Below are positions 8,719-19,000 of a stretch of DNA of 64,000 nucleotides, in pieces; position 1 is the first letter of the stretch; every line of letters starts with the position of its first letter. Where the stretch lies: assembly GCF_000760695.4 (NCBI RefSeq), contig NZ_JHEG04000001.1, positions 5,033,303-5,097,302 on the forward strand, given 5' to 3'. Origin of the DNA: Tolypothrix bouteillei VB521301 (GTDB taxonomy: Bacteria > Cyanobacteriota > Cyanobacteriia > Cyanobacteriales > Nostocaceae). The notes below the pieces were generated by a model that had not been told where the DNA came from, ran no database searches, and saw only the letters and a program-made list of their open reading frames with translations. A program made the position numbers and the translations under genes.

Positions 8719-10059
8719 CTACAATTTCAAATCGTTAGCGCTGTTGGTCAACGACTGTAACGGTTGTTTTGGTGATACGGGCTGAGCAAGACCGTTGGTG
8801 GATAGGATGGAGAGTGCTCGCGCATAATGAGGGTCATTCTGAGTTCCCAGCAAATCGGGATTTGCTGCTAACTGACGCTGCTGTGCTTCTGTTAAGTCTA
8901 ATTTAATATCTGGGGCGATGCCTTTGTGATTAATATCTGTTCCTTTAGGAGTATAATAGTGAGCGATGGTGACAGCAACACCGGAACCATCTGTAAGTTC
9001 GTGAACTGACTGTACTAGTGCTTTTCCAAAAGTTTGACTGCCAATAACGACTGCTCGGTTATTGTCTTTCAGTGCTCCTGTGAGAATCTCGCTAGCACTT
9101 GCGGAATTGTTATCGACCAAGACCACTAGGGGGCTATTTGTTATAGCAGTGTGATTTGCTTTAGTTTCCTCGCTACCGCCCTCACGGTCTACAGTTTTAA
9201 CAATTGCTCCGTTGTCGAGCCACATTCGAGCAATTTCAATACTAGCCTGTAACAAACCACCCGGATTGCTACGTAAATCCAACACATAGCCATCAACTTT
9301 TTGAGCATTCAAATTGCGGATAGCGCGTCGCATTTGACTTGAAGCGTGAGCGCTGAACTCCCGCAAACGAATATAGCCAATACGCCGCTTACCTTCTTGC
9401 TTGAGGGTATAACGTACTGTTGGCACTTCAATAGTTGCTCGTGTTAGCTTCACATCAAAGGATGGCTGTCCTTCGCGTCCCAAGCGCAAAGTTACCATAG
9501 TGCCTGATTTGCCGCGAATGAGCTTAGAGGCGTCTTCCACTTTCATTTGTTGAGTGGGTTTGCCATCAATTGCTAGGATCGTGTCTCCTGCTTTTACACC
9601 CGCTTTCAGTGCAGGAGAATTTTCAATAGCTTCTACAACAGTCAGCTGCTTGTTTTTTTCATTAAATTCCATCCGGATACCAATTCCAGAGACTTCTCCA
9701 GATGTTTGATTGGTAAGAGCTTCGTACTGTTTGGGGTCCATAAAGCGAGTGTAAGGATCGCCCAATTTTTCTAAAGCTTCCCGAATAGCAACATAAGCTT
9801 CATCGCGGGAGGTATAATCTTTACCTAGCAAACTCTGGCGAATTGCTAACCAGTTCTGTTTGTTGAACGAAGAATCGACATACTCACGATTTACAAGTTG
9901 CCATACTTCATCAACTATCGCCTTCGGGCTATCTTGAAGTGCAGCACGCACCGAATGACACCAGACCGGACCAAATACAGAAAGAGAGGCCGTTGAAGCT
10001 ATAGCTCCACCGATCAGGGCTACTTGGAGCGGCGAGTGGCGTTTTGCAGATTGATTCAT
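8719..10059 (-). CDS. C-terminal processing peptidase, S41 family (Ctp, possibly CtpB type)
   Basis: 446 residues. An N-terminal hydrophobic segment (residues about 11-35, signal or anchor) sends the protein to the lumen/periplasm. A PDZ domain (about 115-200) includes GIGIRMEF and AGVKAGDTILAIDGKP. The protease domain follows, with YIRLREFSAHASSQM, DLRSNPGGLL and the Ser/Lys dyad region NNSASASEIL ... QTFGKALVQ. The family removes C-terminal extensions, D1 of photosystem II being the classic substrate of CtpA. Cyanobacteria carry several paralogs, and the YYTPKGTDINHKGI end looks more like a CtpB-type paralog, though this is not certain. It is divergent from the YdcF gene across a 300-base spacer. 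Confidence 0.92.
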   Translation of the reverse strand: MNQSAKRHSPLQVALIGGAIASTASLSVFGPVWCHSVRAALQDSPKAIVDEVWQLVNREYVDSSFNKQNWLAIRQSLLGKDYTSRDEAYVAIREALEKLGDPYTRFMDPKQYEALTNQTSGEVSGIGIRMEFNEKNKQLTVVEAIENSPALKAGVKAGDTILAIDGKPTQQMKVEDASKLIRGKSGTMVTLRLGREGQPSFDVKLTRATIEVPTVRYTLKQEGKRRIGYIRLREFSAHASSQMRRAIRNLNAQKVDGYVLDLRSNPGGLLQASIEIARMWLDNGAIVKTVDREGGSEETKANHTAITNSPLVVLVDNNSASASEILTGALKDNNRAVVIGSQTFGKALVQSVHELTDGSGVAVTIAHYYTPKGTDINHKGIAPDIKLDLTEAQQRQLAANPDLLGTQNDPHYARALSILSTNGLAQPVSPKQPLQSLTNSANDLKL

Positions 10060-10359
10060 GTATATTAGCTGGAATAATTGTGTTGTTGACAGTGTAGCAA
10101 TCAGGTTTTTTAAGGACTATAGATTTTTTTGTTTGTGTAAACCTTCTTCATTAACTTTCCTTGATGTTTCTTTAAGAATACTGGGTCACCTTTCAACCAG
10201 TTGTTATAACATAGCTCGCGTTTTCCGCAAGCTTAATGCTATATTGTGGCACTTTGATGCGTGCCATTCTGCGATCGTTATTACTCTATTAAGATAGCAT
10301 TTAGCTAGTTAGATCGGTGTAGCAGAATTCACCTAAAATAGAGTGGTATTAAACACTTA
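10060..10359. promoter_or_regulatory. Shared promoter region between divergent protease and YdcF genes
   Basis: A 300-base spacer between a leftward and a rightward gene must hold both promoters. It contains one CGATCG-type site and AT-rich blocks (for example AAGATAGCATTTAGCTAGTT near 10290) that could be -10 regions. No operator could be fixed by eye. Confidence 0.4.
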
Positions 10360-11058
10360 ATGAAACGCCAAGTAACAAACAGTAGATTCAACCTCAAGGC
10401 AATACTGTCCGGTAAAAAGTGGCAATTTTTACAGAAACTAGTTCTTGGACTGTGTATTGTATTAGCCACCTTGCTGGTTTTTAACACTATAACCCTAATT
10501 TCTGCCTCCTCCAAGCCTGTAGATGCCTTTTTTGTACTTGGTGGAAGTATAAGACGAGAAATTTATGTTGCAAAATTGGCAAAACAATATCCACAAATTC
10601 CGGTTCTGATTTCTCAAGGTTCCCAAGACCCGTGTATCTGGTTGATTTTCCAGCAAGAAGCAGACCAAATCCAGAACGTTTGGCTGGAAAAATGTGCAGA
10701 TTCTACTTTTGGGAATTTTTACTATGGTATTCCAATTTTACGTCAGTGGAAAGTCCGTAAAGTAAAAATGATTACCTCACCTACTCATTTACCTCGAGCT
10801 AAATGGTTGGCACAGATTTTCTTTGGCGCTCAAGGTATTTGGGTAGAAACAGAAATTGTTCAAGAGCAAGGTGTCCCCGGTAATCAAGAGTCTTGGTTGA
10901 AAACAGGATTAGACATCACACGCAGTTTATTGTGGGCGGGGTTAAGCCCCATCATTCAACCGCGCTGTTCTTCTGTCACACAACTGGCAGAAGTGAAGAT
11001 GGATGTTTGGCAACGGCAAGGTTTTAAATGCGAACGTCAGGGGAAACTTCGTCGTTAG
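10360..11058 (+). CDS. YdcF/SanA-family membrane-anchored protein (DUF218)
   Basis: 232 residues. One transmembrane segment (about 24-48, LVLGLCIVLATLLVFNTITL) is followed by the DUF218 core: DAFFVLGGSIRREIYVAKLA, IPVLISQGS, then KVKMITSPTHLPRAKWLAQI. Family members have a Rossmann-like fold facing the periplasm and have been linked to envelope integrity, but the reaction is unknown. The core here lacks part of the usual mid-region and is on the short side. It converges on recJ with only 26 bases between their 3' ends. Confidence 0.82.
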   Translation: MKRQVTNSRFNLKAILSGKKWQFLQKLVLGLCIVLATLLVFNTITLISASSKPVDAFFVLGGSIRREIYVAKLAKQYPQIPVLISQGSQDPCIWLIFQQEADQIQNVWLEKCADSTFGNFYYGIPILRQWKVRKVKMITSPTHLPRAKWLAQIFFGAQGIWVETEIVQEQGVPGNQESWLKTGLDITRSLLWAGLSPIIQPRCSSVTQLAEVKMDVWQRQGFKCERQGKLRR

Positions 11059-11084
11059 TTGTGGGTTGTGATTCCTACTCACCA

Positions 11085-13472
11085 CTAACCACTGTTTGCG
11101 ATCGCTTCTACTGTAGATAAAGGCACATCCGCAAAATACTGTTGCTGAAATTGTTCTTCTCGGACAGCGACTAAAAATTGGGCAATGGCTGTCTCTGCAA
11201 GGGTTGATTCAATATTTGTGTGTTGAGCAAAAATGAAAGCACGATCTTGGCGCGTGATTCTAAAACCTAAATATTTTAAACCTCTTAACCCCAAAAGTAA
11301 TGGGTGATCGCCGATACCAAGTTTTTCTAATAACTGAATGCGAGTGACTGGTTGATGTGTACGGCTGAGGTATTTGGCAAGCCCTACCAGAGTTAACCAA
11401 ATTTGTTCTGGCGGTTTGTGGTTTGGTTTGCTCCAAGCAAGTGCAAGTGGTTGTCCCTCGTAAAGGGAACGTTTCAACCACGCTCTTAAATCGTCCCAAC
11501 TAGTCGGACATTTTTCGATAAGGAGGGGAACGGAGGAGGGGGGATTGGGGGATGGAGGGATAGAGGGGGAGGTATTACGCCAATCGAGTATACGTGCCGA
11601 TCGCTGGCTGAAAGCCGATTGCTGTAAGGAACGTACTGCTACAATTCGGATTTCGTAACGTTTTTTAAAGGTGTTGTAATCGAGTTCGACTATGCACTCA
11701 CACCTTCCTAGAGGTAATTCATCTTTATAATGTCCCCACCACACCCCAGGAAAAGGGTTTTTTGTGGAATCATCCCGAATGTCAAACTCGGCTTTAATGT
11801 ACTGTACTTTTTTTCCTCGCGAATCTTGCTGATTTCGATGCCAAGCGTTCTCAAACCAGCAGTTTTGAATCAAAAGTTTTGGTACGGGATTACCCATTCC
11901 GCAGGGTTCTAGCAGTTTCAGTTCTAAAAATAATTCTTTTCCCAAATCTGCCACTGTCACCGCTATGTCTGCTTCTAGGGTTGGTATGAGGTTTGTACCT
12001 GCCAAAGATCGTCGTAACTGTTGGTTGATTGCTTCTGTAAATAATGGAATATTCTCTACTGGAAGACTTAATCCCGCTGCATAGGGGTGTCCTCCAAAAC
12101 GGTGTAAAAGATGTGCCTGTTCTTTGACGAGTTGGTACAAATCGATTGAGTTAGCTGAACGAGCAGATCCACGGGCGAGAAGAGGAGAGGAAGAGGGGGA
12201 GAGGGGGGGAGAGGGGGGAGACATGGTAGCAGGTTTCTCCCGGTCTCCCATCTCCACTCCTTCTGTGCTTAACAAAATAGTTGGTCGCCCTGTCTCTTGT
12301 GCGACTTGTCCGGCAACCAATCCCAAAACACCTACAGCCCATTGAGGGTCTTCCAGGACAATAACGCTAGTAGTTGATAAGTCCATTCTGGCTAGCTTTT
12401 GCTCTACTTGCTGGGTTACATCTTTTTGTAAAGATTTACGGCGGGCATTAGCTAGTTCTGTCATCTCCGCAAGTTCGCTGACTCTTTTATGGTCTCGACT
12501 TGTCAGTAATTCCACGCAAAAACTTGCATCCCCTTGAATGCGGCTGACAGCGTTGATTCTTGGACCCAATCCAAAGGAAATATCTGTGGGGCGATCGCCA
12601 TTTTTTTGACACAATTCCAACAAGCGTCCCACTCCAGGACGCCGCCGCATTTCAGGTGTTTTCTTAAAATCTTCTTGCAGTCGCTGAATTCCCATTTGTG
12701 CTAAGTGGCGACAATCTCCACGCAACTGGACTAAATCCGCAATTAGCCCAACGGCTACTAAATCCAGTAAATCTTCTAGTGAAGACCTTTGTGGAACACT
12801 TGGCAAAGTTTGATAAAGAGCTTCCACCAACTTATAAGCTACAGCTACACCAGAAAGATGAAACAGTGGGTGAGTGTTTGGTAAATATCGCGGGTTGACG
12901 ATCGCTGTTACTGCTGGACGTTCTGCTGGTAAAGTGTGGTGGTCGGTAACAATAATATCTATACCTAACTGTTTCGCATAAGTAATTTCTTCTATATTTG
13001 TACTGCCCGTGTCACAAGTTACAATTAATTGAAAACCTTTTCTAGCTAGGTTTTCAATTCCTTTACTGTTCAATCCATGGGATTCAGTAATACGATTCGG
13101 AATGTAGTAAGTTAATTGCTTGTTTTGGGTAAAAAATTGTCCCAACCCATCCCATAAAACAGCAGTGGAGGTAATACCGTCTGCATCAAAGTCACCCCAA
13201 ATAGCAACTTGTTCGTTGTTTTCCCAAGCGAGCTCTAACCGTTGTACAGCCAAATACATTTCTTGCCCAAACTCAAAGGGGCTTGCCGATTGATAAGCTT
13301 GAGGACTGACAAAAGCAGCTAATGTTGCTTCATCTTGTATTCCTCTTTGCCATAACAACTGTGCTGCAAAGTGTCCTCCTGATGCGGGAGCATATTGTTT
13401 CACCGCCTGAATAAAAGATTCGGGCGGTTGTCCAGTTTGTGCAAGAATCCATTGCTGTTGTGGTACGGACAT
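11085..13472 (-). CDS. recJ: Single-stranded-DNA-specific exonuclease RecJ
   Basis: 795 residues. DHH phosphoesterase motifs are WGDFDADGITSTAVLW (metal-binding Asp cluster) and IIVTDHHTLP (DHH). The GLGPRINAVSRI motif follows, and the DHHA1 region includes RFGGHPYAAGLSL (GGH). Later parts correspond to the OB-fold and cyanobacterial C-terminal extension. RecJ degrades single-stranded DNA 5' to 3' in recombination and mismatch/base-excision repair. Two Ser/Pro-rich inserts break the domains: near residues 415-440 (SPPSPPLSPSSSP) and 640-660 (SPSIPPSPNPPSS). Both are encoded by purine-rich low-complexity DNA like that in nearby spacers. The gene starts 3 bases after the stop of a GNAT gene and probably shares its transcript. 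Confidence 0.95.
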   Translation of the reverse strand: MSVPQQQWILAQTGQPPESFIQAVKQYAPASGGHFAAQLLWQRGIQDEATLAAFVSPQAYQSASPFEFGQEMYLAVQRLELAWENNEQVAIWGDFDADGITSTAVLWDGLGQFFTQNKQLTYYIPNRITESHGLNSKGIENLARKGFQLIVTCDTGSTNIEEITYAKQLGIDIIVTDHHTLPAERPAVTAIVNPRYLPNTHPLFHLSGVAVAYKLVEALYQTLPSVPQRSSLEDLLDLVAVGLIADLVQLRGDCRHLAQMGIQRLQEDFKKTPEMRRRPGVGRLLELCQKNGDRPTDISFGLGPRINAVSRIQGDASFCVELLTSRDHKRVSELAEMTELANARRKSLQKDVTQQVEQKLARMDLSTTSVIVLEDPQWAVGVLGLVAGQVAQETGRPTILLSTEGVEMGDREKPATMSPPSPPLSPSSSPLLARGSARSANSIDLYQLVKEQAHLLHRFGGHPYAAGLSLPVENIPLFTEAINQQLRRSLAGTNLIPTLEADIAVTVADLGKELFLELKLLEPCGMGNPVPKLLIQNCWFENAWHRNQQDSRGKKVQYIKAEFDIRDDSTKNPFPGVWWGHYKDELPLGRCECIVELDYNTFKKRYEIRIVAVRSLQQSAFSQRSARILDWRNTSPSIPPSPNPPSSVPLLIEKCPTSWDDLRAWLKRSLYEGQPLALAWSKPNHKPPEQIWLTLVGLAKYLSRTHQPVTRIQLLEKLGIGDHPLLLGLRGLKYLGFRITRQDRAFIFAQHTNIESTLAETAIAQFLVAVREEQFQQQYFADVPLSTVEAIANSG

Positions 13473-13475
13473 GAC

Positions 13476-14114
13476 CTAAACAGGAGTTTGTTCCTCAGTC
13501 GTTTGAGCGTCAGCTACCAAAGTATTAAGGGCAATTTCACCAGCGACTCCATCAGTTTTACGGGGACGCATAGCAGGACGAGAACGCTTATAACCTGCTC
13601 TTTCAGCTTTTTGATGTTCGTAGTCAATCAGTCTGCCATAGTACTCGTGCCTGCTAAGATTCATGGATAGGAAAATATGTTGGCGCACATTACCAAAACC
13701 TTTGCGGGTAAAGAATTTCACTGCAGGAACATTGGCAGGATCTGTGTCTACTAGCATGAATCGCGCCCCATCTTCTATCATGCGTGAAACAACTTTATCA
13801 ACTAATTTATCTCCCACGCCGCGACGTTGAAACTTAGGGCTGACTCCCAACCACAAAATGTATCCGTATGTCCAACTTGCTTTGGTAATGATGGTTCCCA
13901 AAATGAATCCTGCAAGATGCCCATCAGCTTCGGCAACCAGGCAGTATTCTGGATCGGTGTTGTAAAGTCCTATCACCTCCCATTCATCCCAGCAACGATA
14001 TAGATAAGGATATAAATCGCTGGTAAATAACTCTTCGCCCAAGTGGTACACAGGGGCAATGTCGTCTATTCCTAATTCGCGGACGTAAACCGCATCACTA
14101 TCATCAAAATGCAT
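13476..14114 (-). CDS. GNAT-family N-acetyltransferase
   Basis: 212 residues. The acetyl-CoA binding core reads LWLGVSPKFQRRGVGDKLVD (R/Q-x-x-G-x-G/A motif A), then VDTDPANVPAVKFFTRKGF (motif B). The N-terminal part VRELGIDDIAPVYHLGEELF and the C-terminal basic tail (about 165-190) suggest a conserved cyanobacterial form. The substrate could be a protein N-terminus, a small amine or a polyamine; sequence does not decide. It lies between a RecB-like nuclease gene (30 bases upstream) and recJ (3 bases downstream), so co-transcription with repair genes is likely. Confidence 0.9.
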   Translation of the reverse strand: MHFDDSDAVYVRELGIDDIAPVYHLGEELFTSDLYPYLYRCWDEWEVIGLYNTDPEYCLVAEADGHLAGFILGTIITKASWTYGYILWLGVSPKFQRRGVGDKLVDKVVSRMIEDGARFMLVDTDPANVPAVKFFTRKGFGNVRQHIFLSMNLSRHEYYGRLIDYEHQKAERAGYKRSRPAMRPRKTDGVAGEIALNTLVADAQTTEEQTPV

Positions 14115-14144
14115 AAAATAATAAATTTAGAAATTATCCGCAGT

Positions 14145-14972
14145 TTACAAGCTAACTTCTTGAATACTCTCTATATTTAGTAAGGTTGTAGCTGCTAGAG
14201 CAGGAGTTGCAATCGCAGATGTTTGCTCGAATATAGCTTGCGTTCTATTGCAACGTGTCGTGTACTGACAGTAGTTGCAGGCTTTGCTACCGTCAGATTC
14301 TTGGGGAAATGATTCTCCTTTGTAATAACGTTCTAACCAATATGTTAACCGGTTTAGGAGTTGATTCAGCCTGTTGGCAGTTTGCTGGTGTTGAAAGTTG
14401 CTGTAAACAAATTTTACACTTTGTAATTTATCTTCAGATGGAACAAACCAGTATGTCATGGAAATATTTTCTGGCAAATAATTGCTAGTCTCAGCTAATA
14501 CGTACATATAGAGCCGTGTTTGCCAGTTTTGTTCTAATTTGCTTTTTAATGGGGGTTTTGGATAAGTTTTCCAGTCATGGATTTGTGCTTGCTCTTTATC
14601 TGCAATCAATAAATCGTAGATAACCGTCAGTAAATAATTTTGAACTTGGAGTGTACGGTAATGTTCGCTTTCACGAAAGGATTGGGTATGAGAGGAGGGC
14701 GTCAAAATTTCTGGTGCTGCATTAGCAAAAGCTGTCATCCAGCTTTGTAATTGAGCATCTTCTTTTAAGAGAGCGTCAACAGGTAATCCCATTTCTCGCT
14801 GTTGCATCAGCAAGTGAAAGCGACTACCCAAAATTTGCCGTTCCTCATGCTCTGGGTTAGAGGGAGAATGAAGTTGTTCTAAGTAAGTATGTTGAAATTG
14901 GCGGGGACAACGTTCAAGCACGTTGAGTTGTCCTTGCGACAGTCGTAATAGTTGAGGGTGAGTGGTCAGCAT
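14145..14972 (-). CDS. PD-(D/E)XK nuclease, RecB/Cas4-like with probable Fe-S cysteines
   Basis: 275 residues. LSQGQLNVLERCPRQFQHTY at the N-terminus and a C-terminal cluster CNYCQYTTRC give four cysteines arranged like the Fe-S-binding set of AddB/Cas4-type nucleases. The nuclease core has GSRFHLLMQQ (conserved His), LIADKEQAQIHDWKTYPK (D...DxK catalytic motif) and QTRLYMYVLAE (QxxxY motif). These are the typical PF12705-type motifs. It probably cuts or processes DNA ends. It is the first gene of a compact leftward set with GNAT and recJ, which supports a repair role. No cas genes are near, so a CRISPR role is unlikely. Confidence 0.87.
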   Translation of the reverse strand: MLTTHPQLLRLSQGQLNVLERCPRQFQHTYLEQLHSPSNPEHEERQILGSRFHLLMQQREMGLPVDALLKEDAQLQSWMTAFANAAPEILTPSSHTQSFRESEHYRTLQVQNYLLTVIYDLLIADKEQAQIHDWKTYPKPPLKSKLEQNWQTRLYMYVLAETSNYLPENISMTYWFVPSEDKLQSVKFVYSNFQHQQTANRLNQLLNRLTYWLERYYKGESFPQESDGSKACNYCQYTTRCNRTQAIFEQTSAIATPALAATTLLNIESIQEVSL

Positions 14973-15062
14973 GATAAGATTTTAAATTATCATCTTACAC
15001 TGACTCAACTATTAGCTGTGAATTTGATAGTGGGGAATCTTGGATGTCATATTTTTAGGCTA

Positions 15063-15302
15063 TTAACGCGATGATTCGTAAATCATTGCGATCGCAAACA
15101 GGCAAAAGACGAAAACGGTTGCACGACCTATCCATTGCCATACACTTGCTGAGAACAAAAACGCAAGAATTGAAGAAACACTAAAAACGTGAGAAAGAAT
15201 GTAGGCTATTGCAAAGCCAAGCATAACCAGTAAAAAATACCTAAGTATTTTACAAGCCCATTTGAAAAGTAAACTATTCTCGTCAGTAAGATTAGTTTTC
15301 AT
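15063..15302 (-). CDS. Small two-helix membrane protein, unknown function
   Basis: 79 residues with two hydrophobic segments (about 20-40, YFLLVMLGFAIAYILSHVF; about 42-72) and a short polar N-terminus. The ATG at 15302 is preceded by AGGACAAGGCA, an acceptable ribosome binding site. Composition and codon use look like a real gene, but I do not recognise a family. It lies 90 bases upstream of the RecB-like nuclease gene on the same strand and could be co-transcribed. Confidence 0.55.
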   Translation of the reverse strand: MKTNLTDENSLLFKWACKILRYFLLVMLGFAIAYILSHVFSVSSILAFLFSASVWQWIGRATVFVFCLFAIAMIYESSR

Positions 15303-16059
15303 TGCCTTGTCCTAAATTGGAAGTTGAATCTATTGAGAGTGCTACGGAATTTCAACCTAAAGGGAATAGGAAAAAGAGAGCCGTTTTATTGACAGGCTAG
15401 AGTTCGTGCTTTGATGCATGGGGTTTGAACCCAGGCTGGAATTTTCCAAATTTAAGATTTGAGGCTGAAAACTAGGGCTAGAAACTGGTACTGAGTTACA
15501 GCCTGTCTCCCAAATCGGGAGAAGGTGTCCGTGGAGTATGAATAGTTGCGATGAACGCAACTTTGTATGAAAACTTTGACATTTAGTCATCTTCCAGCAA
15601 CTGCTGTTTCATCTCCATCCAAAATCTGGATATCCAAAATCATACTTAGTTACTAAATTTAGCTCACTAAGTTTCTTGTAGTTACTCCTTACCACCTAAG
15701 TTAAGCCGCTCGTTCTATAACTTGCACCGCTTTAGTAAACCTAATTCTTATAGGATGGGTATCTTTGCCCGCCCTGTCGTGCAATTTAAAGCGAAATAGC
15801 TTAATGACCGATATGGTCTTAATTCTCACTTTAAAGTAACTAAGTTACAAAGTCAAGCAACAACCATCTCATCTTTGGTTACATCTGTACCGAATCTACT
15901 AAAGAGCAATTATTTTGATATTTTTGAAGAGTGTGGGTTGGAGAAGAATCTACTTCTTCTGAAATAAAATATTTATCTAACTTTCGAGGGGTGCCAATCC
16001 AACACGGTGCTTTCTTTCAATCCATCGGTAGGCAGATATCAATTTGATTGCTGCAGGTT
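15303..16059. other. 757-base intergenic region upstream of the STAND/WD40 gene
   Basis: It lies between divergent genes. No supportable gene was found; a 77-codon reverse frame at 15357-15590 looks random. A short stem-loop GGGTTTGAACCC occurs near 15420 and another GGGAGAAGG/CTGTCTCCC arrangement near 15500-15525. The region may hold leaders or a small RNA, but nothing can be named. Confidence 0.45.
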
Positions 16060-19000
16060 ATGAATGTACTTTCTGCTGAATTTCTGGAAGCTTTGGCTGC
16101 TAAACGAGGGTTGTCTAGCAGCGAACTAGAAGTTTTTTTTCTTTCCGTGGATGGAAAATCGCCAACCTTAATTGCCAAGGAACTGGGTATCAGCGCCGAA
16201 GCAGTGCGTAAAAGATTAAGTGAGGTGTATAAGAAGTTTAATGTCGGTGGTGGGGGACCTGGGAAGATAGTTAAGTTACAACAAGTTCTGCAATATGAGT
16301 ATCAAGCATCTACTAAGACTCAGGAATTTGTTGTCCAAAAGCGACAGGATTGGGGTGAAGCACCGAGTTTGTGTGTCTTTTACGGACGGACAGCAGAACT
16401 GTCTGTGCTCAAGCAGTGGATTGTTAGGGATAATTGCCAACTTCTTGCATTATTGGGAATGGGAGGAATTGGCAAAACGGCTTTGTCGGTAAAATTAGTA
16501 GATGAAGTGAAAGATAATTTTGAGTACTTCATTTGGCGATCGTTACGCAACGCACCACCAGTCAAAGAACTTTTAGCCAACCTAATACGATTTTTGTCAG
16601 ATGAGCAAGAAACTGATTTACCTGACACTGTAGATGGAAGACTCTCGCTGCTGATTCATTATTTACGAAAGCACCAAAGTCTTTTAGTACTGGATAACGC
16701 TGAGACAGTTTTGCAAGGGGGCGATCGCGCAGGCGACTATAGAGAAGGATATGAAGGTTACGGTGAACTGCTGAAAAGGGTAGGGGAAGAATCTCATCAA
16801 AGTTGCTTGATATTAACCAGTCGAGAAAAACCAAAAGAATTCGCACCTCTTGAAGGAGAGACATCACCAGTTAGAACGCTCTCATTATCTGGCTTGGGAC
16901 AAACAGAAGGGCAAAAAATTCTTCAAGATAAAGGTTTATTTGGCTCCGAACAAGAATGGACACAACTGGTTGAAAAATATTCTGGCAATCCGCTAGCGTT
17001 AAAGTTAGTTGCTGAGCCAATTCGCGAGTTATTTGGCGGTGACATCGCCGTTTTTATGCAACAAGGAGAGATAATTTTTGGTGATACGCGCAATTTATTA
17101 GATCAGCAGTTCGATCGCTTGTCAGAGCAAGAAAAAGAAATCATGTACTGGCTGGCAATTAAGCGAGAAACAATTTCTTTAGAAGACTTATTAGATGATA
17201 TTATACGTCTCGTTTCAAAAAGAGAATTACTAGAAGCATTAGAATCGTTACGGCGACGTTCTTTAATTGAAAAAAGTCTGGCACTATTTACGCTTCAACC
17301 AGTTGTACTAGAATACATGACCGACAAAGTAGTTGAACGAGTTTTTCAAGAAATCAGGACTGGTGAAATCGCGTTATTTATGAGCCATGCTCTTATTGAA
17401 GCGACTACAAAAGATTATATTAGGAATACTCAAACTCAACTGATACTTCAACCAATTATAGACAGGTTGTTAACTCTTTTTAGAACGCCTAAAAATCTGG
17501 AAAAAAAGCTGACTCAAATTTTAGCAAAACTACAGGCTCGATCGCCCCTAGAAGCAGGATATGCAGGCGGCAATATTCTCAATATGCTTTGTCAGTTACA
17601 AACTAATTTAAGCGACTATAACTTTGCCAATCTAACTGTTTGGCAAGCCTATTTACAAGGAGTTAATTTACATCATGTAAATTTTGCCAATAGCGATCTA
17701 GCAAGGTCTGTTTTTTTTGAAAAATTAGTTAGTATTTCATCAGTTGTATTTAGCCCAAACGGAAAACTTTTGGCTACAGGTGATGCTGATGGGAAAACTC
17801 ATTTATGGCAAGTTGAAGGAGGAAAGTTACTTTTCACCTGTGCAGAACATAGTGGTTGGATCAGGTCAGTAACCTTCAGCCCCGATGGGGAGATCTTAGC
17901 AAGTGGAAGTGAAGACCAAACAATAAAATTCTGGGATGTTCGCACGGGTGAAAGCTTCAAAACCTTGCAAGGGCATACCAGTCGAATCTGGTCAGTTGCC
18001 TTTAGCCCTGATGGCTGTCTGATCGCCAGTGGAAGTGAAGACCAAACAATCAAGTTATGGGATGTCGAAACGGGTGAATGCCTCAAAACCCTACAGGAGA
18101 AAGCTAGCCGAGTCTGGTCAGTTGCTTTCAGTCCTATGGGTGACACTCTAGCAAGTGGAAGTGAAGACCAAACAATCAAGTTATGGGATGTCCGCACGGG
18201 TAAATGCCTTAAAACCTTGGAAGGACACACCAGTCATATCAGGTCAGTTGCCTTTCATCCCGTTCGCGAAGCTTCCTTGCAGGGGTTTGGTGACACTTTA
18301 GCCAGTGGAAGTGAAGACCAAACAATAAAATTATGGAATGTTCGCACGGGTGAATGCCTGAAAACTCTGCAAGGACATACCAATCGCATCAGATCGGTGA
18401 TATTTAGTCCTGATGGTTGCCAGATAGCCAGTAGTAGTGACGACCAAACAGTGAAATTATGGAATGTTCGCACGGGTGAATGTCTGAAAACTTTGCAGGT
18501 CAGTACCAGCTGGGTAAGGTCAGTTGCCTTTAGTCCCGTTCGCGAAGCTTCCTTACAGGGATTTAGTTACATCTTAGCAAGTGGCAGTGATGACCAAACA
18601 GTGAAGTTGTGGAATGTTCGCACGGGTCAATGCCTCAAAACTTTGCAGGGAAGTAGCAGTTGGGTGAGGTCAGTTGCTTTCAGTCCTGATGGTTGTCAAA
18701 TTGCTAGCAGCAGTGAAGACCAAACAGTGAAGTTATGGGATGTTCAAACGGGTCAATGCTTGAAAACCTTACAAGGGCATACTAGTTGGGTAAGGTCAGT
18801 TACCTTCAGCCCTGTTTGCGAAGCGTCCCTGCAAGGGTTTGGTTCCCAGCTCGCAAGTAGTAGCGACGACAAAACAGTGAAGTTATGGGATACTCGCACC
18901 GGTCAATGTCTGAAAACCTTGCAAGGGCATACCGATCGCGTATGGTCAGTCGCTTTCAGTTCTAATGGTTGTACTTTAGCTACCAGTAGTGAAGATCGAA

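Noticed and set aside
14145..14972. Cas4 of a CRISPR system
   Set aside because: No CRISPR repeats or other cas genes occur in the window; general RecB-like repair nuclease fits better.
15357..15590. 77-codon reverse frame
   Set aside because: No start context, no family; low-complexity Ser-rich translation.
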